Both the position numbers and the translations under genes were made by a program. Below the pieces are notes generated by a model. The model was not told where the DNA came from and did no database searches. It saw only the letters and a list, made by a program, of their open reading frames with translations. From positions 2,216,501 through 2,280,500 of the forward strand of contig JADKFU010000005.1 of assembly GCA_016717285.1 (NCBI GenBank): a DNA stretch of 64,000 bases. The letters run 5' to 3'. The stretch is from Chitinophagaceae bacterium. GTDB taxonomy: Bacteria; Bacteroidota; Bacteroidia; Chitinophagales; UBA10324. Within the stretch, counting starts at the first letter, position 1. Every line of letters starts with the position of its first letter. Positions 53,921 through 62,542 of the stretch are shown here, in pieces.

Positions 53921-54304
53921 TTATTTCAGACAAGCACCCTTCATAGAATACCAGGGATGTATTTCAACCATCAATCTCCCTGACTTTACCGCAGGATCTT
54001 CTTCGGCCAGCTTCTTAGCTTCTTCCAGATTAGCCGTATTATAAACGCAAATTCCACGAATGTCACCATCTTCCATCAGTGGTCCTGCTAAATCCATTTT
54101 CCCTGATGCCGCCATTTTATTTAAGTGCGCCATATGACCTTCCTGAATCGCAGCAGCCGTTGTAGAATCCTGTGAACGGTTAGTTCCCTTCTTCAGGAAT
54201 ACGAGATAATATGTTTTCATTTCACCGGTCGCAGCAGGATTTTGTTGACAAAAAGCACTAGTCGAAAACAAACAAAGTGATATAAGCAATAGCAGTTCTT
54301 TCAT
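53921..54304 (-). CDS. Secreted YciI-like protein
   Basis: 127 residues with a signal peptide (MKELLLLISLCLFSTSAFCQQ), unusual because most YciI proteins are cytosolic. The mature domain (~30-118: YYLVFLKKGTNRSQD ... HMAHLNKMAASGKMDLAGPLMEDGDIRGICVYNTANLEEAKKLAEEDPAVKSGRLMVEIHPWY) is a ferredoxin-like YciI fold with the conserved H-M-x-x-L and D-P-x-x-x-G-x-x elements. Known relatives have dioxygenase-like or unknown functions. Periplasmic location is inferred from the signal. Follows the ABC operon convergently (14 bases). Confidence 0.85.
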   Translation of the reverse strand: MKELLLLISLCLFSTSAFCQQNPAATGEMKTYYLVFLKKGTNRSQDSTTAAAIQEGHMAHLNKMAASGKMDLAGPLMEDGDIRGICVYNTANLEEAKKLAEEDPAVKSGRLMVEIHPWYSMKGACLK

Positions 54305-54352
54305 GGTATTACCCGGAAGTTTTGAGATTAATAAAAAAAATTAAAAGTCAGG

Positions 54353-54730
54353 TTATAAAAAAACACCGCTTGCTTTAAACGCAATCACGCGTTCTGTTTT
54401 GGTGGAATCAATGTATGCATATCCTTTTGCCATCGCATGTCTTCCTGAAATATTTTTTGGAGTATTGAACTGCCGGTCCCAATCGACAAAGACATCATTG
54501 CCTTTTTCATTTTTCAAGTTTAACCAGCAGCCTTCTGCCTGGCACGATTCCGTAATTTGGCCTGTTATCACCGCTTCAACCTTTGCCTGGCCTTCCATTT
54601 TCCCAACCAAATCAGCGACCGTGATCACTTGCGTGGTGTCAAAAGTCTGACCATAGAACTTTGGTTCAATAGGTACATTGTTGCAGGAAGCAATCACTGC
54701 GAAAGAAAAAACGATGGCAAGAATTTTCAT
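54353..54730 (-). CDS. DUF4920 lipoprotein
   Basis: 125 residues from the ATG at 54730 (MKILAIVFSFAVIASC); an upstream in-frame Met adds 16 residues before the signal peptide. Lipobox IASC (Cys16). The domain contains QVITVADLVGKMEGQAKVEAVITGQITESCQAEGCWLNLKN and GRHAMAKGYAYIDSTKTERVIAFKASGVF, typical of DUF4920, with the conserved C-x-A-x-G-C-W. It may bind metal or heme near the Cys pair, which is inference. It lies 48 bases upstream of the YciI gene on the same strand and may be co-transcribed with it. Confidence 0.88.
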   Translation of the reverse strand: MKILAIVFSFAVIASCNNVPIEPKFYGQTFDTTQVITVADLVGKMEGQAKVEAVITGQITESCQAEGCWLNLKNEKGNDVFVDWDRQFNTPKNISGRHAMAKGYAYIDSTKTERVIAFKASGVFL

Positions 54731-54848
54731 AAGCGGATAATCTGGCGTCAAAAATAAACGATTCGATGGGTTTAACAATTTACAAGTTGCAATTGATGGG
54801 TATGAGCAGGCGACTCAATGACAAATGACCAATTACTAATTGACTGAA

Positions 54849-54952
54849 GACTGTAAGACTATAAGACTGTAAGACTGTAAGACTATAAGACTATAAGACT
54901 GACGAATCACTACTTACTACTCACTACTCACTACTCACTACTCACTACTCAT
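54849..54952. repeat. Two tandem repeats: 8-bp (GACTRTAA) then 7-bp (TACTCAC)
   Basis: 54849-54901 holds about 6.6 copies of GACTGTAA/GACTATAA. 54918-54952 holds five copies of TACTCAC (the last ends in T). The two arrays are separated by 16 bases and lie between divergent genes. TACTCAC units reappear at 63989-64000. Confidence 0.85.
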
Positions 54953-55009
54953 TCCCAATCAATTTTCGTTGCTTTGCAGCCATACAGTATTCACCTTTAA
55001 AACTTCAGC

Positions 55010-55417
55010 ATGTCGCAACATAAAGAAAGCCACTGGTACGCATTCACGCATGCAAAATGTCCGCATTGTCACCATGGTGATATGTTCGTGAACAAAAATC
55101 CGTATGCGTTGAATGATATCTCCAACATGCCGGAAAAATGTCCTGTCTGCGGCATTTCCTTTTTTCCTGAAACAGGTTTTTACTGGGGTTCTATGTATAT
55201 GTCGTACGTAATTACCGTGGTATTTTCGGCAATAAGTGTTGTTGTGTTGGGATTGCTTTCCGACTGGAATTTAACCGTGCTAGTTGTAGGAAATGCTGTG
55301 TTGCTGGTGGTGGGCTTTCCAATATTCTTTCGATATTCCCGGGTAGTGTGGTTGCAATTAAACATGCCCTTCAATAAGGAGCTTTTCCTGAAATATAAAC
55401 AGGAAGACACACGATAA
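55010..55417 (+). CDS. DUF983 protein with zinc-binding N-terminus
   Basis: 135 residues. Two CxxC pairs (Cys17/Cys20 in CPHC, Cys44/Cys47 in CPVC) suggest a zinc ribbon, followed by PETGFYWGSMYMSYVITVVFS and two membrane segments (~62-85 and 87-106), the family arrangement. Function unknown; an inner-membrane protein with a cytosolic zinc site. Convergent with lon, separated by a palindromic element. Not obviously co-transcribed with any neighbour. Confidence 0.9.
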   Translation: MSQHKESHWYAFTHAKCPHCHHGDMFVNKNPYALNDISNMPEKCPVCGISFFPETGFYWGSMYMSYVITVVFSAISVVVLGLLSDWNLTVLVVGNAVLLVVGFPIFFRYSRVVWLQLNMPFNKELFLKYKQEDTR

Positions 55418-55434
55418 CGTTGGTTGTTTTGAGC

Positions 55435-55497
55435 AACTTTGGCAGGGATCGAATCAGATAACTAATATAGAGGCTGTAAGACAGCCCTGCCAAAGTT
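55435..55497. repeat. 63-bp palindromic element (AACTTTGGCAGGG arms)
   Basis: Perfect 13-base arms (55435-55447 and 55485-55497) flank 37 bases that include a second small hairpin (GGCTGT-aag-ACAGCC). It lies between the convergent DUF983 and lon stops and may also act as a terminator. Confidence 0.8.
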
Positions 55498-55512
55498 TAG
55501 TGGATACAAGAT

Positions 55513-57933
55513 TTATTTCACCAAAGCAATTTCCAGCACCTGCATCATATCATCTACATAATGAAAAGTAATGCCTTTGATGAATTCAGGATTGATCTCT
55601 GAAATATCCTTTTCATTCATCTTGCAGAGCATGATCTCCTTCATTCCTGCTCGCTTGGCAGCCAGTATTTTTTCTTTAATACCACCTACAGGCAACACTT
55701 TTCCACGCAAGGTTATTTCACCGGTCATTGCAAGATATTTCTTCACTTTTCTTCCGCTGTAGGCAGATGCAATCGCGCTCAACATCGTAACACCTGCTGA
55801 AGGTCCGTCTTTAGGAATCGCTCCTTCCGGTACATGAATATGAATGTCTTTCTTATCGAAATCTTCTTGCCGGATGCCTATTTTTTCAGCATGCGATTTA
55901 ATATATGTAAGTGCTGTTGATGCAGATTCCTTCATTACATCACCAAGATTTCCTGTCAGCTTCAGATTGCCTTTGCCTTTACTCAAGGCTGTTTCTACAT
56001 ACAGAATTTCACCGCCGACATAGGTCCATGCCAAACCAATAGCAACACCAGGCGGATTTTCTTCCTGGTACATTTCGGCATCAAATCGTTTGATGCCGAG
56101 GATGCGTTTTATATCTTCCACCGTTAATTCCGCATTTCTCTTTTCACCCAATGCAACATCTTTTGCAACAGATCGCATTACACCGGCAAGTTTGCGATCG
56201 AGTTCACGCACGCCGGATTCACGGGTGTAATCTTCAATGATCTTTTGAATAACGGGTTTTGAAAAATGCACATGCTTGTTCTTCAATCCGTGTGCTTCTA
56301 ACTGCTTCGGAATCAAATGACGTTCTGCTATTTCAATTTTCTCTTCCACACTGTAGCCACTGATGTCAATGATTTCCATTCTGTCGCGCAAAGCAGGCTG
56401 AATGGTTTGCAAAGAATTCGCGGTAGCGATGAATAAAACTTTTGAGAGGTCGTATTCAATCTCTACATACTGATCGTAAAAAGAATTATTCTGTTCAGGA
56501 TCTAAAACTTCCAACAATGCGGAAGACGGATCGCCTCGGAAGTCTGCGCCTACTTTATCAATTTCATCCAGCACAAAAACAGGATTGGAGGTTTGTGCTT
56601 TTTTTAAAGATTGAATGATGCGGCCGGGCATTGCACCGATATATGTTTTGCGATGACCACGAATCTCCGCTTCATCATGTAATCCGCCCAATGACATACG
56701 CACATATTTGCGGTTCAATGCTTTCCCGATTGATTTGCCCAGAGAAGTTTTACCAACTCCCGGAGGACCGACAAAGCAAAGTATAGGAGATTTAAGATCG
56801 CCTTTCAGTTTTAATACAGCAAGATATTCAAGGATACGATCCTTTACTTTTTCCAATCCATAGTGATCCTGTTCAAGAATTTTTTTCGCACGCCTTAAAT
56901 CAAATTTATCTTTTGTGAAAACATTCCACGGAAGATCAAGGAGCAATTCCACATAATTCAAAATCACGGAATGTTCAGCCGCGGCAGGATTCATCCGTTG
57001 CAGTTTACCCACCTCCTTTTCAAAATGATCAGCAACAGGTTTCGCCCATTTCTTTTTAGCGGCACGATCACGCAGGTTCTGAATTTCTTTCTCGATAGAA
57101 TCAGAGCTTCCTAATTCTTCCTGAATTGTTTTTAACTGCTGTTGCAGGAAATAATCCTTCTGCTGTTTCTCAATATCTGATCGTACTTTACTCTGAATTT
57201 TATTCTTTAGCTCCAGCACTTGAATTTCTGATTCTAACTGCACCAGCACAGCCTGCGCCCGTTCTTTGAGATCGCTCAACTCAAGCACTTTCTGCTTTTC
57301 TTTCAATTCAATAGAAAGATTGTTTGCGATAAAGTTGATGAGGAAAGATGGAGAATCGATATTGCGAAGCATGATGCTGGCTTCCGTAGGAATATTAGGA
57401 GACAGCTTGATGATGTTTCCCGCCATTTCCTTCAGCGAAGAAACCATCGCCTCAAACTGTTTATCATCCGGATAAGGAATATCATTCAACACATCAATAG
57501 ATGCTTTGAAATAAGGATCAGCAGAAACGAATTCGCGGATAGAGAACCTGATTTTTCCCTGAATGATTGCCGTAGTGCTGCCATCAGGCATCTTCAGCAT
57601 TTTCAGAATCTTGGCCATCGTTCCCACTTTGTGAAGATCCTTGAACTCAGGCTCTTCCATATTCGCATCCACCTGGGCAATAACACCGATAAAGCGATCT
57701 GCTGCATAAGCATCTCTTACGGCTTTAATCGATTTATCGCGACCAACGGTGATGGGTATTACAACACCGGGAAACAAAACGGTATTGCGCAATGGAAGCA
57801 CAGGAATAACATCTGCAAATACATCCTTCTTTCCGTCTCCCTCCTCTTCCAATGTAATCAAAGGCATAAACTCAATGTCTTCTTCCATACCCTGCATATC
57901 AAATCTCAGGTTCAAGTCATTCATAATTTTCAT
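55513..57933 (-). CDS. lon: ATP-dependent Lon protease
   Basis: 806 residues (Met4 at 57924 is an alternative start). LON N-terminal domain ~42-240, coiled region ~240-320, AAA+ module with Walker A GPPGVGKT (389-396) and Walker B FVLDEIDK (453-460), then sensor elements. The C-terminal protease has Ser712 (KDGPSAGVTM) and Lys755 (GGIKEKILAAKRAG). All catalytic residues are present. It degrades misfolded and regulatory proteins in the cytosol. Monocistronic. Confidence 0.97.
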   Translation of the reverse strand: MKIMNDLNLRFDMQGMEEDIEFMPLITLEEEGDGKKDVFADVIPVLPLRNTVLFPGVVIPITVGRDKSIKAVRDAYAADRFIGVIAQVDANMEEPEFKDLHKVGTMAKILKMLKMPDGSTTAIIQGKIRFSIREFVSADPYFKASIDVLNDIPYPDDKQFEAMVSSLKEMAGNIIKLSPNIPTEASIMLRNIDSPSFLINFIANNLSIELKEKQKVLELSDLKERAQAVLVQLESEIQVLELKNKIQSKVRSDIEKQQKDYFLQQQLKTIQEELGSSDSIEKEIQNLRDRAAKKKWAKPVADHFEKEVGKLQRMNPAAAEHSVILNYVELLLDLPWNVFTKDKFDLRRAKKILEQDHYGLEKVKDRILEYLAVLKLKGDLKSPILCFVGPPGVGKTSLGKSIGKALNRKYVRMSLGGLHDEAEIRGHRKTYIGAMPGRIIQSLKKAQTSNPVFVLDEIDKVGADFRGDPSSALLEVLDPEQNNSFYDQYVEIEYDLSKVLFIATANSLQTIQPALRDRMEIIDISGYSVEEKIEIAERHLIPKQLEAHGLKNKHVHFSKPVIQKIIEDYTRESGVRELDRKLAGVMRSVAKDVALGEKRNAELTVEDIKRILGIKRFDAEMYQEENPPGVAIGLAWTYVGGEILYVETALSKGKGNLKLTGNLGDVMKESASTALTYIKSHAEKIGIRQEDFDKKDIHIHVPEGAIPKDGPSAGVTMLSAIASAYSGRKVKKYLAMTGEITLRGKVLPVGGIKEKILAAKRAGMKEIMLCKMNEKDISEINPEFIKGITFHYVDDMMQVLEIALVK

Positions 57934-58078
57934 TTAGTTTTCAGCAATTGTTAGGTTCAATTATCAGCGCTCAGTTGCAAAGTAATTCTAAAATTTTCAA
58001 CTACTTAAACGAAGACTGCAAACGCGCGCAATTGTCAAATATCCCGCCATGCTGGCATTTGCCTTTAAATCGGAAATT

Positions 58079-58252
58079 ATGGCTGAAATAGATATTTATA
58101 TGCGACTAATTAGCTGGAAAAGAGATGAAATGGGAATTGGAGAAGTTAGACTGAAGTTTGATAGCATACTGTTCTGTATCATTTTTATGATTGCGCTGAT
58201 CCTGTTTTATCTAAACAATCAAAATGATCTGCGTTCTATTATGGCTGTTTAA
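58079..58252 (+). CDS. Possible small membrane protein
   Basis: 57 residues from the ATG at 58079 (MAEIDIYMRLISWKRDEMGIGEV), with one hydrophobic segment (FDSILFCIIFMIALILFYL). It lies between divergent lon and the convergent outer-membrane protein gene. The frame may be open by chance. I know no homologue and see no promoter box, so the call is tentative. Confidence 0.25.
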   Translation: MAEIDIYMRLISWKRDEMGIGEVRLKFDSILFCIIFMIALILFYLNNQNDLRSIMAV

Positions 58253-58291
58253 CAGCACGCAGCTACCTGTAATAAGCAACAAGGATGTCGA

Positions 58292-59044
58292 TTATTTAAC
58301 CTCCTCCGTTTCTTCAGCGGCTTTCTCTGACGCCTTTTTCTCGGCTTTACCTTTACCAATAGGCACACTCACATTTAAATAAATGGCTGAATTTTTCTGA
58401 CTGCCCGCGATAAAATTATTTACATCAACAAATCCAAAATAGTAATCTGCACAAATGGTCATTCCCTTTCCTTGCTTAAGTTTATACCCCAAACCAAATT
58501 GTATCCCTGCATCTAACCTGCTAAGACTATCCTTAATACTATTGGCAAATACAAGATCATCTTTGTCAACTACCGTATTTTTGAAATTGTCGAAGGCGGT
58601 ATAACGTAATCCCAACTGAATACCACCTTCTGCATGAAAATAATCAACAATGCGGTAACGCATCAATACCGGAACATTAAAGTAATTAATTTTCCTTTCT
58701 ACAGAACCTGTAGCAAAAACACTGTCAAGATAGATGCTATTCAGGGTATATGGATCAAGTCCTTTCGTTCCCATTTTTGCTTTCACGCGCACGCCGGTAT
58801 GCAGAAAAAGTTTTTCTTTCAGTTTAAAATCAAAATAAAAACCAAGATTCCAGTCTGGAAGTATCTTGGCATTGACTGTATTACTCATGTTTAAAAAATT
58901 CACGCCTCCATCGAGTCCGAACTCAAGTTTATCTGAATTTAATTTATCGCCCAACAGCAAAGTGATGAGTACTTGTGAATGTGCTGCGGGACTACAGGTA
59001 AACAGCAACACAGTTATTATAAGCAACGCTTTTAGTTTTTTCAT
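58292..59044 (-). CDS. Outer-membrane beta-barrel protein (PorT/OMP_b-brl-like)
   Basis: 250 residues. Signal peptide MKKLKALLIITVLLFTCSPAAHSQ. The rest alternates short beta strands (FGLDGGVNFLNMS, LGFYFDFKLKEKLFLHTGVRVKAKM, NYFNVPVLMRYRI, HAEGGIQLGLRYTAFD, AGIQFGLGYKLKQGKGMTICADYYFGFVDV) in the pattern of the Bacteroidota porin-like OMP_b-brl family. A Lys/Glu-rich tail (KAEKKASEKAAEETEEVK) follows the last strand, which is unusual since most barrels end in an aromatic residue. Function unknown. Monocistronic. Confidence 0.82.
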   Translation of the reverse strand: MKKLKALLIITVLLFTCSPAAHSQVLITLLLGDKLNSDKLEFGLDGGVNFLNMSNTVNAKILPDWNLGFYFDFKLKEKLFLHTGVRVKAKMGTKGLDPYTLNSIYLDSVFATGSVERKINYFNVPVLMRYRIVDYFHAEGGIQLGLRYTAFDNFKNTVVDKDDLVFANSIKDSLSRLDAGIQFGLGYKLKQGKGMTICADYYFGFVDVNNFIAGSQKNSAIYLNVSVPIGKGKAEKKASEKAAEETEEVK

Positions 59045-59212
59045 GGTTGTTTTTTTCTTATTTAATAAAGTGCCGGTTTCACTTTAAACGGCATACTATT
59101 CAATTAAGGTGATTAAACCTGTTGACAAGATACTATTTCGCCTTAAACTATGGCCGCTTCATAATGGAGGTTCCAAAATGAATTTTATAGTGCATTTCGC
59201 TTACTACGAATG

Positions 59213-59244
59213 AAAAAAACCGCCCCATATCTCCGGGGCGGTTT
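59213..59244 (-). terminator. Rho-independent terminator after 59271-61187
   Basis: A 10-bp perfect GC-rich stem (59217-59226 with 59235-59244, AAACCGCCCC) is followed on the minus strand by a T-run (complement of the A-run at 59213-59219). It lies 27 bases beyond the stop. Confidence 0.9.
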
Positions 59245-59270
59245 CCTGATAAGTTAAAATTTTACTACTG

Positions 59271-61187
59271 TTATTTGATCTTGATAAATTTAGTGGAAGC
59301 TGAATGTAATCCGTCAGAAACTGAAATAAAGTACATACCATCTGAAAGAACCGCCGTTTCAATTTCGAGTTGTTGATCTCCTGATTCAAAATGTTGACTG
59401 ATATTACTTACCACTCTTCCGTTAATGTCCACCACTTTAATGTTGTAATCACCTGCATTATTGGCGGTAAAGTACAGTTGCATAGTTACACTACTATTTA
59501 CAGGATTCGGATACACACCGATTTCATTTTCTCCAAGTTCAAGTGATGCTGTAATATCATCGGCCAATTTAAGCGGAGAGAAACAAAGCACATGCGCGGG
59601 CGTCTTTTTCTTCATGACTAACTGATGCTGTATAAAATTATCACAAAGCTGATCCGTGCAATATTGATTGGGCGTAGATTTTACAGTGTCCACTATTAAT
59701 TTCAAGGTGTCTGAATGACAAGTAGTTGGATTTACCATACCAATTCCATCTGTTTTAATCACATGCGCATCGGTAAGTGTAGCTCCACCATAGGTATTCA
59801 GTGAATTCGTGCTGATGAAATAACCGGGAGTCGGATAACCTCCGCTCACTGAAACTACACTTTCTGTACGAGGGAAATTGGGTGTGGTAAGCGCGTAGTG
59901 ATGTGCCCTGACTATTGTACCATTTGTAATATCCATTTCGAGCAGATAGGTGTCTGAAAAAATACCGGTATTCGGATCATCTACTCCACCTGTAATTACT
60001 ACGTCTTTCGCGATCAGCCTGGCCTGATAAATTCCCTGTCCATAAGTAATTGGCTTCGGTGCCGCAGTCGTTCCGGGTACGCCGAAACGATGTGCATTTA
60101 CAAATGCGCCTGTATTTACGTTTACCCTTGAAAGAAAGCCGAGGCAACCAGGAGTGTTCCCAACTCCTACTCCATTTGATAATCCTGTAATTACAAAATT
60201 GTCCACTGTACCGGCAACGCCAACGGTCTCATCTTCAAACATAATATCCCATCCCTGATCCTTTGGTAAAACACCGCTTGGTGTAGTAAATGGATAATCT
60301 ACTTTCCAAAGCATCATTCCATCATATCGAACACGCATAACAAAATGAGTAGAGCCTGCAACGCCGGGCACATTCCGTTCACCGGTAATGGTAATTCCAA
60401 TGGGATCATTTACATTGCCGTTTAAGAACTCACGGTAAACACATGATTGGTGTGGAATGAAGTTGGCAGGAATCTGGAAAGTAGGTGGGTTATAAAAAAA
60501 CCTCCAAAGCAACACGCCGTTAATATCCACACGTGTGATAGCCGGAAAAGTTATTCCTGTTGCAGGATTGGTAACAGATGAAACCATGATCGCATCACCA
60601 TTAGGGCACGACTCAATAGAAATACCTGTTTCATCATAAATGGCTCCTGCAGCAAAAATATTGGTACGTACCCACAGTATATTGCCATTATTATCAAATT
60701 TGATCATCACCGGCCGGCGAACACCAAGCGCAGGATCTTTGTAATAACCACTTACATAAAAATAGTTTTTTGATTTCGGCACCGCCACTGCATTTACTGC
60801 GGGTGCAAAAACCGGGCACACCGAAAAACTGCAAGGCAACTGACTTGTTGAAGGTGATGCGGTGAAGTTGCCGTATCCTGCCTGAATATCAGTAGCGGTA
60901 TAAGAAATGGTTGGATTTGCTCCGTCATAGTATTTACGGTCCCATGCCGAGGCACCGGTAGCACCTGTATAGCGGGAGAACAGGATGTGTTCCGTACCCA
61001 GTGAAGGCGCAAAGCTGTTGGTGTTTCCAATTACCCAATAATCACTGCTTACTGCTACGCCTGCAACATAATTGTCAGAGCCTGCCGGAAGCATAGTATT
61101 CTGAAATGTTTGTGCACGAAGTGCTGTTACGTTGAATACTGCAAGGCAAACAAACAGCAGTACCATGTTCGTAGTTAATTTTTTCAT
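59271..61187 (-). CDS. T9SS-exported protein, repeat-rich
   Basis: 638 residues. Signal peptide MKKLTTNMVLLFVCLAVFNVTALRAQ. The body (~30-540) is a beta-rich region of the type seen in Bacteroidota surface proteins (YVAGVAVSSDYWVIGNT, MIKFDNNGNILWVRTN, AITRVDINGVLLWRFFY, VMRVRYDGMMLWKVD). The repeated DNNGNILW/DINGVLLW segments suggest propeller-like blades. The T9SS type A sorting domain is ~558-638 (IGVYPNPVNSSVTMQLY ... LSDGMYFISVSD, ending STKFIKIK). Promoter at 61255-61286 and terminator at 59213. Function unknown. Confidence 0.88.
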   Translation of the reverse strand: MKKLTTNMVLLFVCLAVFNVTALRAQTFQNTMLPAGSDNYVAGVAVSSDYWVIGNTNSFAPSLGTEHILFSRYTGATGASAWDRKYYDGANPTISYTATDIQAGYGNFTASPSTSQLPCSFSVCPVFAPAVNAVAVPKSKNYFYVSGYYKDPALGVRRPVMIKFDNNGNILWVRTNIFAAGAIYDETGISIESCPNGDAIMVSSVTNPATGITFPAITRVDINGVLLWRFFYNPPTFQIPANFIPHQSCVYREFLNGNVNDPIGITITGERNVPGVAGSTHFVMRVRYDGMMLWKVDYPFTTPSGVLPKDQGWDIMFEDETVGVAGTVDNFVITGLSNGVGVGNTPGCLGFLSRVNVNTGAFVNAHRFGVPGTTAAPKPITYGQGIYQARLIAKDVVITGGVDDPNTGIFSDTYLLEMDITNGTIVRAHHYALTTPNFPRTESVVSVSGGYPTPGYFISTNSLNTYGGATLTDAHVIKTDGIGMVNPTTCHSDTLKLIVDTVKSTPNQYCTDQLCDNFIQHQLVMKKKTPAHVLCFSPLKLADDITASLELGENEIGVYPNPVNSSVTMQLYFTANNAGDYNIKVVDINGRVVSNISQHFESGDQQLEIETAVLSDGMYFISVSDGLHSASTKFIKIK

Positions 61188-61254
61188 GACTAATTTGATT
61201 TAGAATGAGTGCCTACTCTGTTCCGGCTTTTCAGCATCCGCCGTAATGATGAAC

Positions 61255-61286
61255 CAAAAATAGCTTGACCACAACTCCTGATGCAA
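61255..61286 (-). promoter_or_regulatory. Predicted promoter for the 61187 gene
   Basis: On the minus strand: TTG (61286-61284), a 21-base spacer, then TATTTTTG (61262-61255), a perfect TAnnTTTG. The start site would be near 61248, about 60 bases before the ATG. Best -33/-7 pair in the window. Confidence 0.65.
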
Positions 61287-61324
61287 TTACAATATGTTTG
61301 GTATGTAGCTTTTCAGCAGGGCTG

Positions 61325-61357
61325 AAAAAAAGAATGCCCCCGTTTTCGGAGGCATTC
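61325..61357 (-). terminator. Rho-independent terminator after 61379-62386
   Basis: An 11-bp stem (61332-61342 with 61347-61357; one mismatch) has a TTTT loop, with a T-run on the minus strand (complement of 61325-61331). It lies 22 bases past the stop. Confidence 0.85.
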
Positions 61358-61378
61358 GATTTTAGCAACAGCTAATTT

Positions 61379-62386
61379 TTAAAATTTCAGCAGCTTCAAT
61401 CTTTTTACATCATTATTTATACGTAGTTCAACAATATATAATCCGGGAGAAAGATCAGCTACAGAAAATTCCAATTCATTCATTCCTTCATCCAGTGAAC
61501 CTGCCAAATCTTCCATGTTCAATTGTTGACCAATTGAATTGTAAAGCGCCACTGAAACATCTGCTGCTTCTTTCAGATCAATCCTGATGGTGCAATAATC
61601 AGTAGCAGGATTCGGATAGATGGTCAGCGGATTTAATGCAGCCAAAATACCGGATTCTCTGCATCCGATGTCAGGTCCCGTATAATTGAAACAAATAGTA
61701 TCCTGCACATAATAAATACTGCCACTTGGACAGGAAATCTGGAAGTTAAAGACATAACAGGAATCACAATTTAAAGTGTCGAGGCTCTTCATTTGCCATT
61801 TACCGGCCGCTGTTTTACGGAGCAAAATATCTATTGGTGCGTCAATCGCGCTTACAGTTGATGCAGCTACAGCAGCGCCTCCACCACATTTTGATGTTGC
61901 ATAATCAGAAAGATTCTTCAGCTTGGTCCATTTGCTTACTACCAGCTTACAGGTATCACTATCACAGGAAGCAATGGCAATATCAAGGTTATCGGTTATG
62001 ATATCCAGTGTAAGTACAAACGCCAGCGTAAACTGATCAGGACAATTGGGTGCGAAAATGCTGAGTTTTACCGTGGAGGACAACATTGGTAACGCGGGGA
62101 TTTTAACGCCGAGGTATCCTCCATTCATATGCAGCACATTCGCATTTGTTACAGTTACTGTATAGAAACACGCCGGCAAGTCCACACACTTTACCTGCAC
62201 TTTATAGTTTACGGAAGTGCCCGTTGTTGCAGGTTTCCAATACACATAAAAGTTACCGGACTGATCATACAATACAACCTGCTTCAACGGAGGAATACAA
62301 TTTTGCGCATCAGCCGCACTTGAGGAGATCAGCAACAGCGCAGCGATCAAAAACGAAAGAACGTTGGGTAGGTTTATGTTTTTCAT
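61379..62386 (-). CDS. T9SS-exported Cys-rich protein
   Basis: 335 residues from the ATG at 62386 (MKNINLPNVLSFLIAALLLISSSAADAQ); a longer frame from 62458 has no export signal at its start. The mature part holds repeated short Cys-containing beta segments (CIPPLKQVVLYDQSGNFYVYWKP, VQVKCVDLPACFYTVTV, IASCDSDTCKLVVSKWTKL, TLNCDSCYVFNFQISCPSG). This suggests disulfide-bonded beta repeats of fibronectin type, without a named family. The T9SS type A sorting domain is ~255-335 (LTIYPNPATDYCTIRI ... LSPGLYIVEL, ending RLKLLKF). Function unknown. Confidence 0.85.
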   Translation of the reverse strand: MKNINLPNVLSFLIAALLLISSSAADAQNCIPPLKQVVLYDQSGNFYVYWKPATTGTSVNYKVQVKCVDLPACFYTVTVTNANVLHMNGGYLGVKIPALPMLSSTVKLSIFAPNCPDQFTLAFVLTLDIITDNLDIAIASCDSDTCKLVVSKWTKLKNLSDYATSKCGGGAAVAASTVSAIDAPIDILLRKTAAGKWQMKSLDTLNCDSCYVFNFQISCPSGSIYYVQDTICFNYTGPDIGCRESGILAALNPLTIYPNPATDYCTIRIDLKEAADVSVALYNSIGQQLNMEDLAGSLDEGMNELEFSVADLSPGLYIVELRINNDVKRLKLLKF

Positions 62387-62542
62387 TTGGCTTCTGGATT
62401 GGTTGAATAGTTTTGTGTCAATTTCGTGAATTAAAAGGTAAGTTGCTATTATTTTCAAGCCTTTTTAATTACTTTTTTTCTTAATTGTACCTAAAAAGCG
62501 GTTTTAAGTACCTCAACTTTTTACTATTTCCATCGAAGAATA

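Noticed and set aside
54849..54952. Possible CRISPR array
   Set aside because: Units of 7-8 bp without spacers; these are simple tandem repeats, and no cas gene is present.
57934..58291. TTACTTTG upstream of lon as its -7 box
   Set aside because: It has a mismatch at a conserved base and no TTG at the right distance, so I did not list it.
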